This document shows, in pieces, positions 25,492 to 37,028 of a stretch of 64,000 nucleotides of DNA. Each line of letters opens with the position of its first letter. Within the stretch, counting starts at the first letter, position 1. A program made the translations under genes and the position numbers. The notes beneath the pieces were generated by a model. That model was not told the DNA's origin and ran no database searches. It worked only from the letters and a program-made list of their open reading frames with translations. The stretch lies in NCBI RefSeq assembly GCF_018614075.1, contig NZ_JAGGOZ010000002.1, positions 62,001-126,000 on the forward strand. The letters run 5' to 3'. Source of the DNA: Streptomyces sp. ISL-94 (GTDB taxonomy: Bacteria; Actinomycetota; Actinomycetes; Streptomycetales; Streptomycetaceae).

Positions 25492-28004
25492 CCGTCGCCA
25501 CGAACGCTCCCGCCGGTGGCGGCGAAGCGGCCGGATCGCACGAGAACGCCGAAAACACAGTGGCCCTGACCATCGACGGCATCGAGCTGTCGGTCCCCAA
25601 GGGCACCCTCGTCATCCGGGCCGCCGAGCAGCTCGGCATCGAGATCCCCCGGTTCTGCGACCACCCCCTCCTCTCTCCGGCCGGGGCCTGCCGCCAGTGC
25701 ATCGTCGAGGTCGAGGGCCAGCGCAAGCCGATGGCCTCCTGCACCATCACCTGCACCGACGGCATGGTCGTCAAGACACAGCTGACCTCCGAGGTCGCCG
25801 ACAAGGCCCAGCGCGGGGTGATGGAGCTGCTGCTCATCAACCACCCGCTGGACTGCCCGGTCTGCGACAAGGGCGGCGAGTGCCCCCTGCAGAACCAGGC
25901 GATGTCACACGGCAACGCCGAATCGCGTTTCGAGGGCAAGAAGCGCACCTACGAGAAGCCGGTCCCGATCTCCCCCCAGGTGCTGCTGGACCGCGAGCGG
26001 TGCGTGCTGTGCGCACGCTGCACCCGCTTCTCCAACGAGATCGCCGGCGACCCGATGATCGAGCTGCTGGAGCGCGGCGCGCTCCAGCAGGTGGGCATCG
26101 GCGAGGGCGACCCCTTCGAGTCGTACTTCTCCGGCAACACCATCCAGATCTGCCCCGTCGGCGCCCTCACCTCGGCCGCCTACCGGTTCCGCTCCCGCCC
26201 CTTCGACCTCGTCTCCTCCCCGAGCGTGTGCGAGCACTGCGCGGGCGGCTGCGCGACCCGGACCGACCACCGCCGCGGCAAGGTGCTGCGCCGGCTGGCC
26301 GCCGAGGACCCGGAGGTCAACGAGGAGTGGGTCTGCGACAAGGGCCGTTTCGGGTTCCGCTACGCGCAGCAGCGGGACCGGCTCACCACCCCGCTGGTCC
26401 GCAGTGCCGCCGGGGTCCTGGAGCCCGCGAGCTGGCCCGAGGCCCTGGAGGCCGCCGCGAACGGGCTGGCCGCCGCACGGGGCCGGGCCGGGGTGCTCAC
26501 GGGCGGCCGGCTCACCGTGGAGGACGCCTACGCGTACGCCAAGTTCGCCCGGGTGGTGCTCGACACCAACGACATCGACTTCCGGGCCCGCGTGCACAGC
26601 GCGGAGGAGACCGAGTTCCTGGCCGCCACCGTGGCCGGCACCGGCAAGGACCTCGACGGCGCGGGGGTCACGTACACCTCCCTGGAGGCGGCGCCGACCG
26701 TACTCCTCGTCGGCATCGAGGCGGAGGAGGAGGCCCCCGGGGTCTTCCTGCGGCTGCGCAAGGCCCACCGCAAGCACAAGCAGCGGACCTTCGCCCTCGC
26801 TCCCTTCGCCACCCGCGGCCTGGAGAAGGCGGGCGGCACCCTGCTGGCCGCCGCGCCCGGCACCGAGCCCGACTGGCTCGACGCCCTGGCCTCCCGTACC
26901 GGACTGGAGGCGGGCGGCGCCGTCGCCGCCGAGGCGCTGCGCGAGCCCGGCGCCGTCATCGTCGTCGGGGAGCGGCTCGCCGCAGTGCCGGGCGCGCTGA
27001 CCGCCGCCGTACGGGCCGCCGCCGCGACGGGCGCGAAGCTGGTGTGGATCCCGCGCCGGGCCGGGGAGCGGGCCGCCGTCGAGGCGGGTGCGCTGCCGTC
27101 CCTGCTGCCGGGCGGCCGCCCGGCCACCGACCCGCGGGCCCGCAGCGAGGTCGCGACCGCCTGGGGCCTGGACGAACTCCCGCACCGCTATGGCCGCGAC
27201 ACCGGCCAGATCGTCGAGGCCGCCGCCACGCGCGAACTGTCCGCCCTGCTGGTGGCGGGCGTCGAGGTCGCGGACCTGCCGGACCCGGCCCGCGCGCGGA
27301 CCGCCCTCCAGGAGGCCTTCGTGGTCTCCCTGGAACTGCGGCCCGGCGAAGTCACCGACCACGCCGACGTGGTGTTCCCCGTCGCCGCCGTGGCCGAGAA
27401 GGCGGGCGCCTTCATCAACTGGGAGGGCCGGGTCCGGCCGTTCGAGGCCGCGCTCAAGCCCGACCAGATGACCCGCCGGCTCGCCCCGGCCGACGCCCGC
27501 GTGCTGCACATGCTGGCCGACGCCGCAGACCGGCCGATCGCACTGCCCGACGTACACGCCGTACGCCGGGAGCTGGAGCGGCTCGGGCCCTGGGAGGGTG
27601 AGCTCGCGACCGAGCAGTCCACCGACCCGGTGCCGGTGCCCCGCCCCGGCGCGGGCGAGGCGGTCCTCGCGGGCCACCGGCTCCTCCTCGACCGGGGCAG
27701 GCTCCAGGAGGGCGACGAGGCCCTGGCCGGCACCCGGCACGAGGCCACGGCCCGCCTGTCGGCCGCCACGGCCGCCGAGACGGGCGTCAAGAACGGGGAC
27801 GTCCTCGCGGTCACCGGCCCGGCCGGCTCCGTGGAACTCCCGCTCCGGATCACCGAGATGCCCGACCGCGTGGTCTGGCTCCCGCTGAACTCCACGGGCT
27901 CCGGCGTCCTCGCCGACACCGGTGCCCGCCCGGGCACCCTCGTCCGGATCGGCCCGGCCGCCCTGGCCGGCGCCGACGGCACCACTGCGGAGGTGGGCGC
28001 GTGA
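25488..28004 (+). CDS. nuoG: NADH-quinone oxidoreductase subunit G (operon 1)
   Basis: The 838-residue protein has an N-terminal ferredoxin domain with N1b ligands ([20 protein letters not shown]). The His/Cys N5 site is [13 protein letters not shown], and N4 is [10 protein letters not shown] with CPVGALT. A molybdopterin-oxidoreductase-like domain follows, with one more cluster motif, [11 protein letters not shown]. The remaining two thirds resembles the degenerate molybdopterin domain of complex I and contains no visible cofactor motif. It conducts electrons from NuoF towards NuoI. GTGA overlap joins it to nuoH. Confidence 0.97.
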   Translation: MTVATNAPAGGGEAAGSHENAENTVALTIDGIELSVPKGTLVIRAAEQLGIEIPRFCDHPLLSPAGACRQCIVEVEGQRKPMASCTITCTDGMVVKTQLTSEVADKAQRGVMELLLINHPLDCPVCDKGGECPLQNQAMSHGNAESRFEGKKRTYEKPVPISPQVLLDRERCVLCARCTRFSNEIAGDPMIELLERGALQQVGIGEGDPFESYFSGNTIQICPVGALTSAAYRFRSRPFDLVSSPSVCEHCAGGCATRTDHRRGKVLRRLAAEDPEVNEEWVCDKGRFGFRYAQQRDRLTTPLVRSAAGVLEPASWPEALEAAANGLAAARGRAGVLTGGRLTVEDAYAYAKFARVVLDTNDIDFRARVHSAEETEFLAATVAGTGKDLDGAGVTYTSLEAAPTVLLVGIEAEEEAPGVFLRLRKAHRKHKQRTFALAPFATRGLEKAGGTLLAAAPGTEPDWLDALASRTGLEAGGAVAAEALREPGAVIVVGERLAAVPGALTAAVRAAAATGAKLVWIPRRAGERAAVEAGALPSLLPGGRPATDPRARSEVATAWGLDELPHRYGRDTGQIVEAAATRELSALLVAGVEVADLPDPARARTALQEAFVVSLELRPGEVTDHADVVFPVAAVAEKAGAFINWEGRVRPFEAALKPDQMTRRLAPADARVLHMLADAADRPIALPDVHAVRRELERLGPWEGELATEQSTDPVPVPRPGAGEAVLAGHRLLLDRGRLQEGDEALAGTRHEATARLSAATAAETGVKNGDVLAVTGPAGSVELPLRITEMPDRVVWLPLNSTGSGVLADTGARPGTLVRIGPAALAGADGTTAEVGA

Positions 28005-29359
28005 ACGCGGTACAGCTTGCCGCCGAGGACCTCTCCCTGTTCGGCAGGGACGTCTGGTGGCTCGTCGTCATCAAGGCGGTCTTCTGCTTCGCCTTCCTGA
28101 TGGTGACCGTGCTCTTCTCCATCGTGTGGGAGCGCAAGGTCGTCGCCTGGATGCAGCTGCGCATCGGCCCCAACCGGCACGGCCCCTGGGGCATGCTCCA
28201 GTCGCTCGCCGACGGTGTGAAGCTGATGCTGAAGGAAGACGTCATCGTCAAGCGGGCCGACAAGGTGGTGTACGTCCTGGCCCCGATCATCGCGGCGATC
28301 CCGGCCTTCATGGCCATCGCGGTGATCCCCTTCGGGCCCTCCGGCAACGAGGTCTCGATCTTCGGCCAGCGCACCACCATGCAGCTCACCGACCTGCCCA
28401 TCGCGATGCTCTACATCCTCGCGGTGGCCTCGGTCGGCATCTACGGCATCGTCCTGGCGGGCTGGTCCTCCGGCTCGACCTACCCGCTCCTCGGCGGCCT
28501 GCGCTCCTGCGCGCAGATGATCTCCTACGAGATCGCGATGGGCGCCGCCTTCGCCTCCGTCTTCCTCTACTCCGGGTCGATGTCGACCTCGGCGATCGTG
28601 GAAGCCCAGGCGGACCGCTGGTACATCGTCCTGCTGCCGGTCTCCTTCATCATCTACGTCATCACGATGGTCGGCGAGACGAACCGCGCCCCCTTCGACA
28701 TGCCGGAGTCCGAGGGCGACCTGGTCGGCGGCTTCAACACCGAGTACTCCTCCATCAAGTTCGCGCTGTTCATGCTCGCCGAGTACGTCAACATGGTCAC
28801 CGTCTCGGCGGTCTCGGTCACCCTCTTCCTGGGCGGCTGGCGGGCCCCGGCGCCGATCTCCACGTACTGGGAGGGCGCGAACCACGGCTGGTGGCCGATG
28901 CTCTGGTTCGTCATCAAGGTCCAGCTGCTCCTCTTCTTCTTCATCTGGCTGCGCGGCACGCTGCCGCGGGTGCGCTACGACCAGCTGATGAAGCTCGGCT
29001 GGAAGGTCCTGATCCCGGTCTCCGTGGTCTGGCTGATGCTGGTCGCCACCGTCCGCGCGCTGCGCAACGAGCGGTACGACTTCAGCGAGATCGTCCTGTA
29101 CGTCGGCGGGGCCGTCGTGGCGATCCTGCTCCTCTCCTTCGTCGCGGACCTCTTCCGCGACAAGCGCGAGAAGGCCGCCGCCGAGGAGGCCGGCAAGGCC
29201 GCGGCGGCCGAGCCCTTCGACCCGCTGGCGGGCGGATTCCCCGTACCGCCCAAGCCCGGCCAGCACCTGGCACCCGTACCGCGCCGACGGCCCCGCAGTG
29301 AGCGGGAGCTGATTGTCAGTGGCGGGACGAATACTGACAGTGACCGAGAGGAGGCTTGA
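28001..29359 (+). CDS. nuoH: NADH-quinone oxidoreductase subunit H (operon 1)
   Basis: The 452-residue membrane protein has eight or so helices. Signature loops are [24 protein letters not shown] (quinone chamber floor) and [20 protein letters not shown]. It connects the peripheral arm to the proton pumps. The C-terminal tail of about 70 residues ([18 protein letters not shown] onward) is polar and Pro-rich and is longer than in E. coli. Only three bases separate it from nuoI. Confidence 0.97.
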   Translation: MNAVQLAAEDLSLFGRDVWWLVVIKAVFCFAFLMVTVLFSIVWERKVVAWMQLRIGPNRHGPWGMLQSLADGVKLMLKEDVIVKRADKVVYVLAPIIAAIPAFMAIAVIPFGPSGNEVSIFGQRTTMQLTDLPIAMLYILAVASVGIYGIVLAGWSSGSTYPLLGGLRSCAQMISYEIAMGAAFASVFLYSGSMSTSAIVEAQADRWYIVLLPVSFIIYVITMVGETNRAPFDMPESEGDLVGGFNTEYSSIKFALFMLAEYVNMVTVSAVSVTLFLGGWRAPAPISTYWEGANHGWWPMLWFVIKVQLLLFFFIWLRGTLPRVRYDQLMKLGWKVLIPVSVVWLMLVATVRALRNERYDFSEIVLYVGGAVVAILLLSFVADLFRDKREKAAAEEAGKAAAAEPFDPLAGGFPVPPKPGQHLAPVPRRRPRSERELIVSGGTNTDSDREEA

Positions 29360-29362
29360 GAG

Positions 29363-29992
29363 ATGTCTGACGCTGACCAGAGCGAGAAGTGGCAGAACCC
29401 GGTGGCGGGCTTCGGCGTGACCTTCAAGGCCATGTTCAAGAAGCGCCTCACCGAGCAGTACCCGGAGCAGCAGAAGACGACCGCCCCGCGCTTCCATGGA
29501 CGGCATCAGCTCAACCGGCACCCGGACGGTCTGGAGAAGTGCATCGGGTGCGAACTGTGCGCCTGGGCCTGTCCCGCCGACGCCATCTACGTGGAGGGCG
29601 CGGACAACGCCGAGGAGGAGCGCTACTCCCCGGGCGAGCGGTACGGCCGGGTCTACCAGATCAACTACGCCCGCTGCATCCTGTGCGGGCTGTGCGTCGA
29701 GGCGTGCCCGACGAGGGCGCTGACCATGACGAACGAGTTCGAACTGGCGGACTCCAGCCGCGAATCGCTGATCTACACCAAGGAGCAGCTGCTCGCCGGC
29801 CTCACCGAGGGCATGGTCGAGGCACCGCACTCGATGTTCCCCGGCACCGACGAACAGGACTACTACCGCGGACTGGTGACGGGGGCCGCCCCCGGCACGG
29901 TCCGGCAGGTGGCAGCTTCCAAGGGCGAGGTGCCGCAGAGTGACGTGGCCCAGGGCGAGGCCGCCGGAGTCTCCGAGGAGGTGGAGGCGTGA
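29363..29992 (+). CDS. nuoI: NADH-quinone oxidoreductase subunit I, N6a/N6b clusters (operon 1)
   Basis: The 209-residue protein holds two ferredoxin motifs, [12 protein letters not shown] and [12 protein letters not shown]. They bind [4Fe-4S] clusters N6a and N6b that feed N2 in NuoB. The ends are amphipathic: [13 protein letters not shown] near the N-terminus, and an acidic tail (about 165-209) after the conserved core. ATG 29363 is preceded by GAGAGGAGG and lies three bases after nuoH. Confidence 0.97.
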   Translation: MSDADQSEKWQNPVAGFGVTFKAMFKKRLTEQYPEQQKTTAPRFHGRHQLNRHPDGLEKCIGCELCAWACPADAIYVEGADNAEEERYSPGERYGRVYQINYARCILCGLCVEACPTRALTMTNEFELADSSRESLIYTKEQLLAGLTEGMVEAPHSMFPGTDEQDYYRGLVTGAAPGTVRQVAASKGEVPQSDVAQGEAAGVSEEVEA

Positions 29993-30807
29993 GCGCCCTC
30001 GCAGCAGCCACCCTGACCTCCACGGGCGAGGCCGTCCAGTTCTGGGTCCTCGGCACGGTCGCCGTCATCGGCGCGCTGGCCACGATCCTGATGAAGAAGG
30101 CCGTGCACAGCGCCCTCAGCCTGGCCGGGACGATGATCATCCTGGCGGTCTTCTACCTCGCCAACGGGGCGTACTTCCTGGGCGTCGTCCAGGTGGTCGT
30201 CTACACCGGCGCGATCATGATGCTCTTCCTCTTCGTGGTCATGCTCGTCGGCGTCACCGCCGCCGACTCCCTGAAGGAGACCATCAAGGGCCAGCGCTGG
30301 CTGGCCGTCCTGTGCGGGCTCGGCTTCGGCATCCTGCTCATCGCCGGCATCGGCAACGCCCACCTCACCCACTTCAACGGGCTCGGCCGGATCAACTCCG
30401 CCGGACACGTCGAGGGCCTGGCCCAGCTGATCTTCACCAAGTACGTCTTCGCCTTCGAGATCACCGGCGCGCTGCTGATCACCGCGGCCGTCGGCGCGAT
30501 GGTGCTCACCCACCGCGAGCGCACCGAGCGGGCCGCCACCCAGCGCGAGCTGGCGGAGCGGCGCGTACGGGAGGGCGTGCAGCTCCCGCCGCTGCCCGCG
30601 CCCGGCGTCTACGCCCGGCACAACGCGGTCGATGTGGCCGGCCTGCTGCCGGACGGCACCCCGTCCGAGCTCACGGTCAACAAGACGCTGCGCGCCCGCG
30701 GTCAGATCCGGGACGTCTCCAGTGAGGCGCTCTCCGACCTGAAGGCACTGGAGCAGCGTTCCTCGGAGCGCCTCGGCCGCGACTCCCGTGAGGAGGCCTC
30801 GAAGTGA
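29989..30807 (+). CDS. nuoJ: NADH-quinone oxidoreductase subunit J (operon 1)
   Basis: The 272-residue protein has five membrane helices in its first about 175 residues, with the signature [21 protein letters not shown] in helix 3. A hydrophilic C-terminal extension of about 90 residues (from [11 protein letters not shown]) is cytoplasmic and Arg-rich; it is much longer than in E. coli. NuoJ forms part of the E-channel at the base of the pump chain. Both ends overlap neighbours by four bases (GTGA). Confidence 0.96.
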   Translation: MSALAAATLTSTGEAVQFWVLGTVAVIGALATILMKKAVHSALSLAGTMIILAVFYLANGAYFLGVVQVVVYTGAIMMLFLFVVMLVGVTAADSLKETIKGQRWLAVLCGLGFGILLIAGIGNAHLTHFNGLGRINSAGHVEGLAQLIFTKYVFAFEITGALLITAAVGAMVLTHRERTERAATQRELAERRVREGVQLPPLPAPGVYARHNAVDVAGLLPDGTPSELTVNKTLRARGQIRDVSSEALSDLKALEQRSSERLGRDSREEASK

Positions 30808-31103
30808 ATCCCGTCAACTACCTGTACCTGGCGGCCCTGCTGTTCACCATCGGCGCGGCCGGAGTGCTGATCCGGAAGAACGCGATCGTGCTGTTCATGT
30901 GCGTCGAGCTGATGCTCAACGCCTGCAACCTCGCCTTCGTCACCTTCTCCCGGATGCACGGCAACCTCGACGGCCAGATCATCGCGTTCTTCACGATGGT
31001 CGTCGCCGCCGCGGAGGTCGTGGTCGGCCTGGCGATCATCGTGTCGCTGTTCCGTACCCGCCACTCGGCCTCGGTCGACGACGCCAGCCTGATGAAGCTG
31101 TAA
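30804..31103 (+). CDS. nuoK: NADH-quinone oxidoreductase subunit K (operon 1)
   Basis: The 99-residue protein has three helices. The conserved Glu residues are in [15 protein letters not shown] and the third helix [16 protein letters not shown], the sites that carry protons between NuoJ and NuoN. It lies in the membrane arm. GTG 30804 overlaps the nuoJ stop. The normal length and all family motifs are present. Confidence 0.97.
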   Translation: MNPVNYLYLAALLFTIGAAGVLIRKNAIVLFMCVELMLNACNLAFVTFSRMHGNLDGQIIAFFTMVVAAAEVVVGLAIIVSLFRTRHSASVDDASLMKL

Positions 31104-31115
31104 GGGGCGTTCACA

Positions 31116-33056
31116 GTGGAGAACCTGATTGCGCTGCTGGTGGCAGCGCCCCTGCTCGGAGCGGCGGTGCTGCTGTGCGGCGGCCGGCGCCTCGACACGT
31201 CCGGCCACTGGATCGGCACCCTGCTCGCGGCCGTCTCCTTCGGCATCGGCGCGGCCCTGTTCGCCGACATGCTGGGGCGCGGGGCCGAGGACCGGGCCCT
31301 GCACCAGCGGCTGTTCAGCTGGGTGCCGGTGGAGGGCTTCCAGGCGGACATCGCCTTCCAGCTCGACCAGCTGTCGATGACCTTCGTCCTGCTGATCTCC
31401 GGGGTGGGCACGCTCATCCACGTGTACTCGATCGGGTACATGGAGCACGACGAGCGCCGCCGCCGCTTCTTCGGCTACCTCAACCTGTTCGTCGCGGCGA
31501 TGCTCCTGCTGGTCGTCGCCGACAACTACCTGCTGCTGTACTTCGGCTGGGAGGGCGTGGGCCTCGCCTCCTACCTCCTGATCGGCTTCTGGCAGCACAA
31601 GCCCAGCGCGGCCACCGCCGCGAAGAAAGCCTTCCTGGTCAACCGGGTCGGCGACATGGGCCTGTCGATCGCGATCATGCTGATGTTCACCACCTTCGGG
31701 ACCTTCGCCTTCGAGCCGGTGCTCGCGTCGGTCGGCAAGACATCCGAAGGCACGCTGACGGCGATCGGCCTGATGCTGCTGCTGGCCGCCTGCGGCAAGT
31801 CGGCGCAGGTGCCGCTGCAGTCCTGGCTCGGTGACGCGATGGAGGGCCCGACCCCGGTCTCGGCCCTGATCCACGCGGCGACGATGGTGACGGCGGGCGT
31901 GTACCTGATCGTCCGCTCGGGCGCCATCTTCAACGGGGCGCCCGACGCGCAGCTGGCGGTCACCGTCGTGGGCGCGGTCACGCTGCTCTTCGGTGCGATC
32001 GTCGGTTGCGCGAAGGACGACATCAAGAAGGCCCTCGCCGGGTCGACGATGTCGCAGATCGGCTACATGTTCCTGGCCGCGGGCCTCGGCCCGGTCGGCT
32101 ACGTCTTCGCGATCATGCACCTGGTCACGCATGGCTTCTTCAAGGCCGGCCTCTTCCTCGGCGCGGGTTCCGTGATGCACGGGATGAACGACGAGGTGGA
32201 CATGCGCAAGTACGGCGGGCTGCGGAAGTACATGCCGGTCACCTTCGCCACCTTCGGCCTCGGCTACCTGGCCATCATCGGCTTCCCGGGCCTTTCCGGC
32301 TTCTTCTCCAAGGACCGGATCATCGAGGCAGCCTTCGCGAAGGGCGGCACCGAGGGCTGGATCCTGGGCGGAGTGGCCCTGCTGGGCGCGGCCATCACCG
32401 CGTTCTACATGACCCGCGTCATGCTCCTCACCTTCTTCGGCGAGAAGCGCTGGCAGCCCGCCCCCGACGCGGACGCGGTGCCCAGCGCCGAGCCGGCCAC
32501 CGAGCACGTGGCCGGACAAATGCCGCACCCGCACGAGTCCCCGAAGTCGATGACCATCCCGATGATCGTGCTGGCCTTCGGGTCCGTGTTCGCGGGCGGG
32601 TTCTTCGGGATCGGCGACCGGTTCCTGAAGTGGCTGGAGCCCGTCACCGGGCACGAGCACGGCCACCCGCCGGTCAGCGCCATGACGGTGACGCTGTCGA
32701 CCATGGTCGTCCTCGCCGTCGGCGCCGCCATCGCCTGGGCGATGTACGGCCGCAGGCCCGTACCGGTCGTCGCCCCGCGCGGCTCGCTCCTCACCCGGGC
32801 GGCCCGGCGGGACCTCCTCCAGGACGACTTCAACCACGTCGTGCTCGTGCGCGGCGGGGAGCACCTGACCCGCTCGCTCGTGTACCTGGACCACAGCCTC
32901 GTCGACGGAGTGGTCAACGGGACGGCCGCCTCGGTCGGCGGGCTGTCGGGCCGGCTGCGCAAGCTGCAGAACGGCTACGCCCGCAGCTACGCGGTCTCGA
33001 TGTTCGGGGGCACGGCGATCCTGATCGCCGCGACCCTGCTGATGAGGGCGGTGTGA
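31116..33056 (+). CDS. nuoL: NADH-quinone oxidoreductase subunit L, proton pump (operon 1)
   Basis: The 646-residue protein is an Mrp-antiporter-like pump. [20 protein letters not shown] carries the first channel Glu, [26 protein letters not shown] the Lys/His region, and [19 protein letters not shown] the second half. A polar loop follows [17 protein letters not shown] (about residue 450), and a long lateral C-terminal region is visible. It is the distal antiporter of the membrane arm. The start GTG 31116 comes 12 bp after nuoK. Confidence 0.97.
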   Translation: MENLIALLVAAPLLGAAVLLCGGRRLDTSGHWIGTLLAAVSFGIGAALFADMLGRGAEDRALHQRLFSWVPVEGFQADIAFQLDQLSMTFVLLISGVGTLIHVYSIGYMEHDERRRRFFGYLNLFVAAMLLLVVADNYLLLYFGWEGVGLASYLLIGFWQHKPSAATAAKKAFLVNRVGDMGLSIAIMLMFTTFGTFAFEPVLASVGKTSEGTLTAIGLMLLLAACGKSAQVPLQSWLGDAMEGPTPVSALIHAATMVTAGVYLIVRSGAIFNGAPDAQLAVTVVGAVTLLFGAIVGCAKDDIKKALAGSTMSQIGYMFLAAGLGPVGYVFAIMHLVTHGFFKAGLFLGAGSVMHGMNDEVDMRKYGGLRKYMPVTFATFGLGYLAIIGFPGLSGFFSKDRIIEAAFAKGGTEGWILGGVALLGAAITAFYMTRVMLLTFFGEKRWQPAPDADAVPSAEPATEHVAGQMPHPHESPKSMTIPMIVLAFGSVFAGGFFGIGDRFLKWLEPVTGHEHGHPPVSAMTVTLSTMVVLAVGAAIAWAMYGRRPVPVVAPRGSLLTRAARRDLLQDDFNHVVLVRGGEHLTRSLVYLDHSLVDGVVNGTAASVGGLSGRLRKLQNGYARSYAVSMFGGTAILIAATLLMRAV

Positions 33057-33057
33057 C

Positions 33058-34650
33058 ATGTCCTTTCCCCTGCTGACGGTGACGGCCGCGGTGCCCGCGG
33101 CCGGTGCGATCCTCACGGCGGCCGTCCCGGCCGCCCGCCGGACCGCCGCCAAGTGGCTCGCGCTGCTCTTCTCGCTGGCGACACTGGCCCTGGCCGTGCT
33201 CGTCGCGGTCCGCTTCGAGCCGGGTGGCGACCGCTACCAGCTCACCGAATCCCGCGCCTGGATCGCCGACTTCGGCGTCCGCTACGAGCTCGGCGTGGAC
33301 GGCATCGGGGTGGCGCTCATCGCGTTGACCGCGCTGCTGATCCCCTTCGTGATCGGGGCCGGCTGGCACGACGCCGACCCGCTGGAGACGTCCTCGTCCC
33401 GGTGGCGGCCGACGCAGGGCTTCTTCGCCCTGATCCTGCTGGTCGAGGCGATGGTGATCATCTCCTTCGAGGCCACCGACGTCTTCCTCTTCTACATCTT
33501 CTTCGAAGCCATGCTCATCCCGATGTACTTCCTCATCGGCGGCTTCGGGGACCGGGCACACTCCGGGTCGGACGAGAACGCGGCCGCGCAGCGCTCGTAC
33601 GCGGCGGTCAAGTTCCTCCTCTACAACCTGGTCGGCGGCCTGATCATGCTGGCCGCGGTCATCGGGCTCTACGTGGTCGCCGGGAACTTCTCGCTCCAGG
33701 AGATCGCCGATGCCCGCGCAGCGGGCACGCTGGACATGGCGACCAACACCGAGCGGCTGCTCTTCCTCGGCTTCTTCTTCGCCTTCGCGGTGAAGGCCCC
33801 GCTGTGGCCGCTGCACACCTGGCTGCCGAACGCGATGGGCGAGGCCACCGCCCCGGTCGCGGTCCTGATCACCGCGGTCGTCGACAAGGTCGGCACCTTC
33901 GCAATGCTCCGCTTCTGCCTCGGGCTCTTCCCCGAGGCGAGCAAGTGGGCCACGCCGGTGATCCTGGTCCTGGCCCTGATCAGCATCGTCTACGGCGCGC
34001 TGGTCGCGGTCGGGCAGCGCGACATCAAGCGGCTGGTCGCCTACGCCTCGATCTCGCACTTCGGCTTCATCATCCTGGGCATCTTCGCGATGACCTCCCA
34101 GGGGCAGTCCGGGGCGACGCTCTACATGGTCAACCACGGGATCTCGACCGCCGCGCTGATGCTGGTGGCCGGCTTCCTGATCTCGCGGCGCGGCTCGCGG
34201 CTCATCGCCGACTACGGCGGCGTCCAGAAGGTGGCCCCGGTCCTCGCCGGCACCTTCCTGATCGGCGGCCTCGCCACCCTCTCACTGCCGGGGCTCGCCC
34301 CCTTCGTCAGTGAATTCCTGGTCCTGGTGGGCACCTTCGCCCGGTACCCGGTCGTCGGCATCATCGCCACCATCGGCATCGTGCTGGCCGCGCTCTACAC
34401 CCTGGTGCTCTACCAGCGCACGATGACCGGCCCCGTGAAGGAGGAGGTCCGCACCATGCCGGACCTGCGCCTGCGGGAGGTGCTGGTGGTCGCCCCGCTG
34501 ATCGCGCTGCTGATCGGGCTGGGCGTGTACCCGAAGGTGCTGACCGACATCGTCAACCCGGCGGTGGAGCACACCATGTCGGACGTGAAGCAGACGGACC
34601 CCAAGCCCGAGGTCGACGTCGAAGCCAAGAACGGGGAGGCGGCGAAGTGA
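33058..34650 (+). CDS. nuoM: NADH-quinone oxidoreductase subunit M, proton pump (operon 1)
   Basis: The 530-residue protein has 14 or so helices. FFEAMLIPMYFLIGGFG contains the channel Glu, and VKAPLWPLHTWLPNAMGEAT is the Lys-containing broken helix. KRLVAYASISHFGFIILG is the second conserved set. It pumps protons beside NuoL and NuoN. The ATG is one base after the nuoL stop. The charged C-terminal tail (KQTDPKPEVDVEAKNG) is a small extension. Confidence 0.97.
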   Translation: MSFPLLTVTAAVPAAGAILTAAVPAARRTAAKWLALLFSLATLALAVLVAVRFEPGGDRYQLTESRAWIADFGVRYELGVDGIGVALIALTALLIPFVIGAGWHDADPLETSSSRWRPTQGFFALILLVEAMVIISFEATDVFLFYIFFEAMLIPMYFLIGGFGDRAHSGSDENAAAQRSYAAVKFLLYNLVGGLIMLAAVIGLYVVAGNFSLQEIADARAAGTLDMATNTERLLFLGFFFAFAVKAPLWPLHTWLPNAMGEATAPVAVLITAVVDKVGTFAMLRFCLGLFPEASKWATPVILVLALISIVYGALVAVGQRDIKRLVAYASISHFGFIILGIFAMTSQGQSGATLYMVNHGISTAALMLVAGFLISRRGSRLIADYGGVQKVAPVLAGTFLIGGLATLSLPGLAPFVSEFLVLVGTFARYPVVGIIATIGIVLAALYTLVLYQRTMTGPVKEEVRTMPDLRLREVLVVAPLIALLIGLGVYPKVLTDIVNPAVEHTMSDVKQTDPKPEVDVEAKNGEAAK

Positions 34651-36302
34651 GCACGATGACTGCTGCCCACAGCCTGTGGACACTCGCGGCCGCCGCACCG
34701 GTCGACCGCATCCCGGCACCGAAGATCGAGTACGCACAGCTCGCGCCCACGCTGATCGTGGTGGGCGCGGCGGTCCTCGGAGTCCTCGTCGAGGCCTTCG
34801 TACCGCGCAAGTTCCGTTACTACGTCCAGGTGTTCCTCGCAGTCGCCGCGCTGGCCTCGGCCTTCGCGGCGGTCGTCGGACTCGCGGCCGGCGGGTACGG
34901 GTCGACCAAGGCCCACATCGCGGCGATGGGCGCCATCGCCGTCGACGGCCCGGCGCTGTTCCTGCAGGGCACCATCCTGCTGGCCTCGATCGTCGCGGTC
35001 TTCACCTTCGCCGAGCGGCGGCTCGACCCGGCGGCCCACGGCAACCGGGTGGACTCCTTCGCCGCGCAGGCGGCCTCCGTGCCGGGCAGCGAGAGCGAGA
35101 AGGCCGCCGTCAAGGCGGGTTTCGCCACCACCGAGGTCTTCCCGCTGGTCCTGTTCGCGATCTCCGGGATGCTGATCTTCCCGGCGGCCGACGACCTGCT
35201 GACCCTGTTCATCGCGCTGGAGGTCTTCTCCCTCCCGCTGTACCTGCTCTGCGCCGTCGCCCGCCGCCAGCGGCTGATGTCACAGGAGGCCGCGGTGAAG
35301 TACTTCCTGCTGGGCGCCTTCTCCTCCGCCTTCCTCCTCTTCGGCATCGCGCTGCTCTACGGGTACGCGGGCTCGGTCTCGTACGCGGTCATCGCCGACG
35401 TGGTCGACGGCACGGTCGCGAGGATCGACCCGGCGCTGGCCTCCACCATGGGCAACGACGCGCTGCTGCTGATCGGCGGCGCGCTGATCCTGATGGGCCT
35501 GCTCTTCAAGGTCGGCGCGGTCCCCTTCCACATGTGGACCCCGGACGTCTACCAGGGCGCCCCGACCCCGGTCACCGGCTTCATGGCGGCGGCGACGAAG
35601 GTGGCCGCCTTCGGTGCGCTGCTGCGGCTGCTCTACGTGGTCCTGCCGGGGCTGCGGTGGGACTGGCGGCCGGTGATGTGGGCGGTGGCGATCGTCACGA
35701 TGCTGGCGGGCGCGGTGATCGCCGTGACCCAGACGGACGTCAAGCGGCTGCTGGCGTACTCCTCGATCGCGCACGCGGGCTTCATCCTGGCCGGTGTGAT
35801 CGCGACCTCGGCGGAGGGCGTCAAGTCCGTCCTCTTCTACCTGGGCGCGTACTCCTTCGTGACGATCGGCGCCTTCGCGGTGGTCACGCTGGTGCGGGAC
35901 GCCGGCGGCGAGGCCACGCACCTGTCCAAGTGGGCCGGTCTGGGGCGCCGTTCGCCGCTGACGGCGGCGGTGTTCGCCGTCTTCCTGCTGGCCTTCGCGG
36001 GCATCCCGCTGACCTCCGGCTTCGCCGGCAAGTTCGCGGTCTTCAAGGCGGCGGCGGAGGGCGGCGCCGGGGCGCTGGTCGTGGTCGGTGTCATCTCGTC
36101 CGCGATCGCCGCGTTCTTCTACATCCGGGTGATCGTCCTGATGTTCTTCAGCGAGCCGAAGGCCGACGGCCCGACGGTGGCCGTCCCCTCGCCGCTGACG
36201 ATGACCACCATCGCGGTGGGCGTCGCGGTCACGCTGGTCCTGGGTGTGGCTCCGCAGTACTTCCTGGACCTGGCGGGGCAGGCGAGCACGTTCGTCCGCT
36301 GA
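34647..36302 (+). CDS. nuoN: NADH-quinone oxidoreductase subunit N, proton pump (operon 1)
   Basis: The 551-residue protein is the third antiporter-like subunit. IALEVFSLPLYLLCAVARRQ carries the channel Glu, FKVGAVPFHMWTPDVYQGAP the Lys region, and KRLLAYSSIAHAGFILAGV the second half. It sits next to NuoK. The GTG at 34647 overlaps the nuoM stop. It ends the operon: a hairpin begins 20 bases after the TGA. Confidence 0.97.
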   Translation: MSTMTAAHSLWTLAAAAPVDRIPAPKIEYAQLAPTLIVVGAAVLGVLVEAFVPRKFRYYVQVFLAVAALASAFAAVVGLAAGGYGSTKAHIAAMGAIAVDGPALFLQGTILLASIVAVFTFAERRLDPAAHGNRVDSFAAQAASVPGSESEKAAVKAGFATTEVFPLVLFAISGMLIFPAADDLLTLFIALEVFSLPLYLLCAVARRQRLMSQEAAVKYFLLGAFSSAFLLFGIALLYGYAGSVSYAVIADVVDGTVARIDPALASTMGNDALLLIGGALILMGLLFKVGAVPFHMWTPDVYQGAPTPVTGFMAAATKVAAFGALLRLLYVVLPGLRWDWRPVMWAVAIVTMLAGAVIAVTQTDVKRLLAYSSIAHAGFILAGVIATSAEGVKSVLFYLGAYSFVTIGAFAVVTLVRDAGGEATHLSKWAGLGRRSPLTAAVFAVFLLAFAGIPLTSGFAGKFAVFKAAAEGGAGALVVVGVISSAIAAFFYIRVIVLMFFSEPKADGPTVAVPSPLTMTTIAVGVAVTLVLGVAPQYFLDLAGQASTFVR

Positions 36303-36322
36303 CCGGTCCGCAGCACGGGCGA

Positions 36323-36352
36323 GGCCCGGCCCCTTCGACAGGGGGCCGGGCC
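36323..36352. terminator. Terminator of nuo operon 1
   Basis: Perfect 11-bp arms GGCCCGGCCCC (36323-36333) and GGGGCCGGGCC (36342-36352) enclose an 8-nt loop. It lies between the convergent nuoN and Uma2 genes, so it may serve both. Confidence 0.8.
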
Positions 36353-36369
36353 CTTCGCCGTCTGCGGGG

Positions 36370-36957
36370 CTATTCGGGTCGCCGCCGCGTCGGCATGATC
36401 GTGGTGAGGTCCAGGTCGACGGGGAACGGGACGTCGACCTTCAGCCGGTTGTGGAAGATACCCGAGGCGACGTAGGTGCCGGTGACCGGTTCGCGTTCGA
36501 ATACGTACACGACGGCCCGGCCGTCCTGGTTCTCGACACGCCAGTAGTGCGGGATCCCGGCCCGGGCGTACTTGACCGGCTTGGTCTCCCGGTCGCGGGT
36601 GACCGACTCGGGAGACGTGACCTCGACCGCGAGCAGGACCGCCTCGGCAGCGAACCTTGTCTGTGCCAGGTCGGTGAGCACGTCCTCACGGCACACGATG
36701 ACATCGGGCTCGGGCCGGTTGAGCCGGTCGATGTCGATGGTGAACTCCCGGAGGACTTCCAGGCCGTCCGGGACCACCGCCTCGAGTTGCCGCTCGAAAA
36801 AGCTGATCGCTCGTGCATGGAAGAGGGTCTGCGGACTCACGAAAACCAGGCTCCCGTCGATCAGCTCCGTGTGAGGAGGCAGATTCGGAAGCGTGTCCAG
36901 GTCGTCGGCAGTCCAGCCGCCCGCGGGCGGGATCGGCCAGCTGTGTTCCGGGTTCAT
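36370..36957 (-). CDS. Uma2-family (DUF820) endonuclease-like protein
   Basis: The 195-residue protein has the PD-(D/E)XK-type core of Uma2 proteins: an N-terminal ELIDGSLVFVS segment, RPEPDVIVCRED with the catalytic Asp, and LLAVEVTSPES with the Glu. RAGIPHYWRVE follows. Streptomyces carry many copies. Their biological target is not established. ATG 36957 is chosen because GGAGC precedes it by about five bases. An ATG four codons upstream is possible. Confidence 0.85.
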   Translation of the reverse strand: MNPEHSWPIPPAGGWTADDLDTLPNLPPHTELIDGSLVFVSPQTLFHARAISFFERQLEAVVPDGLEVLREFTIDIDRLNRPEPDVIVCREDVLTDLAQTRFAAEAVLLAVEVTSPESVTRDRETKPVKYARAGIPHYWRVENQDGRAVVYVFEREPVTGTYVASGIFHNRLKVDVPFPVDLDLTTIMPTRRRPE

Positions 36958-37028
36958 CAGTGCTCCCATGAGCCGGAGTCTCGCGAGTCCGACCAGCGTA
37001 GCGCCGGGGATTCCCGGGAAAGTCGCTC

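Noticed and set aside
30702..33152. Long minus-strand frame across nuoJ, nuoK and nuoL
   Set aside because: It is antisense to well-supported membrane genes and encodes a His/Asp/Arg-rich sequence typical of reversed high-G+C coding DNA.
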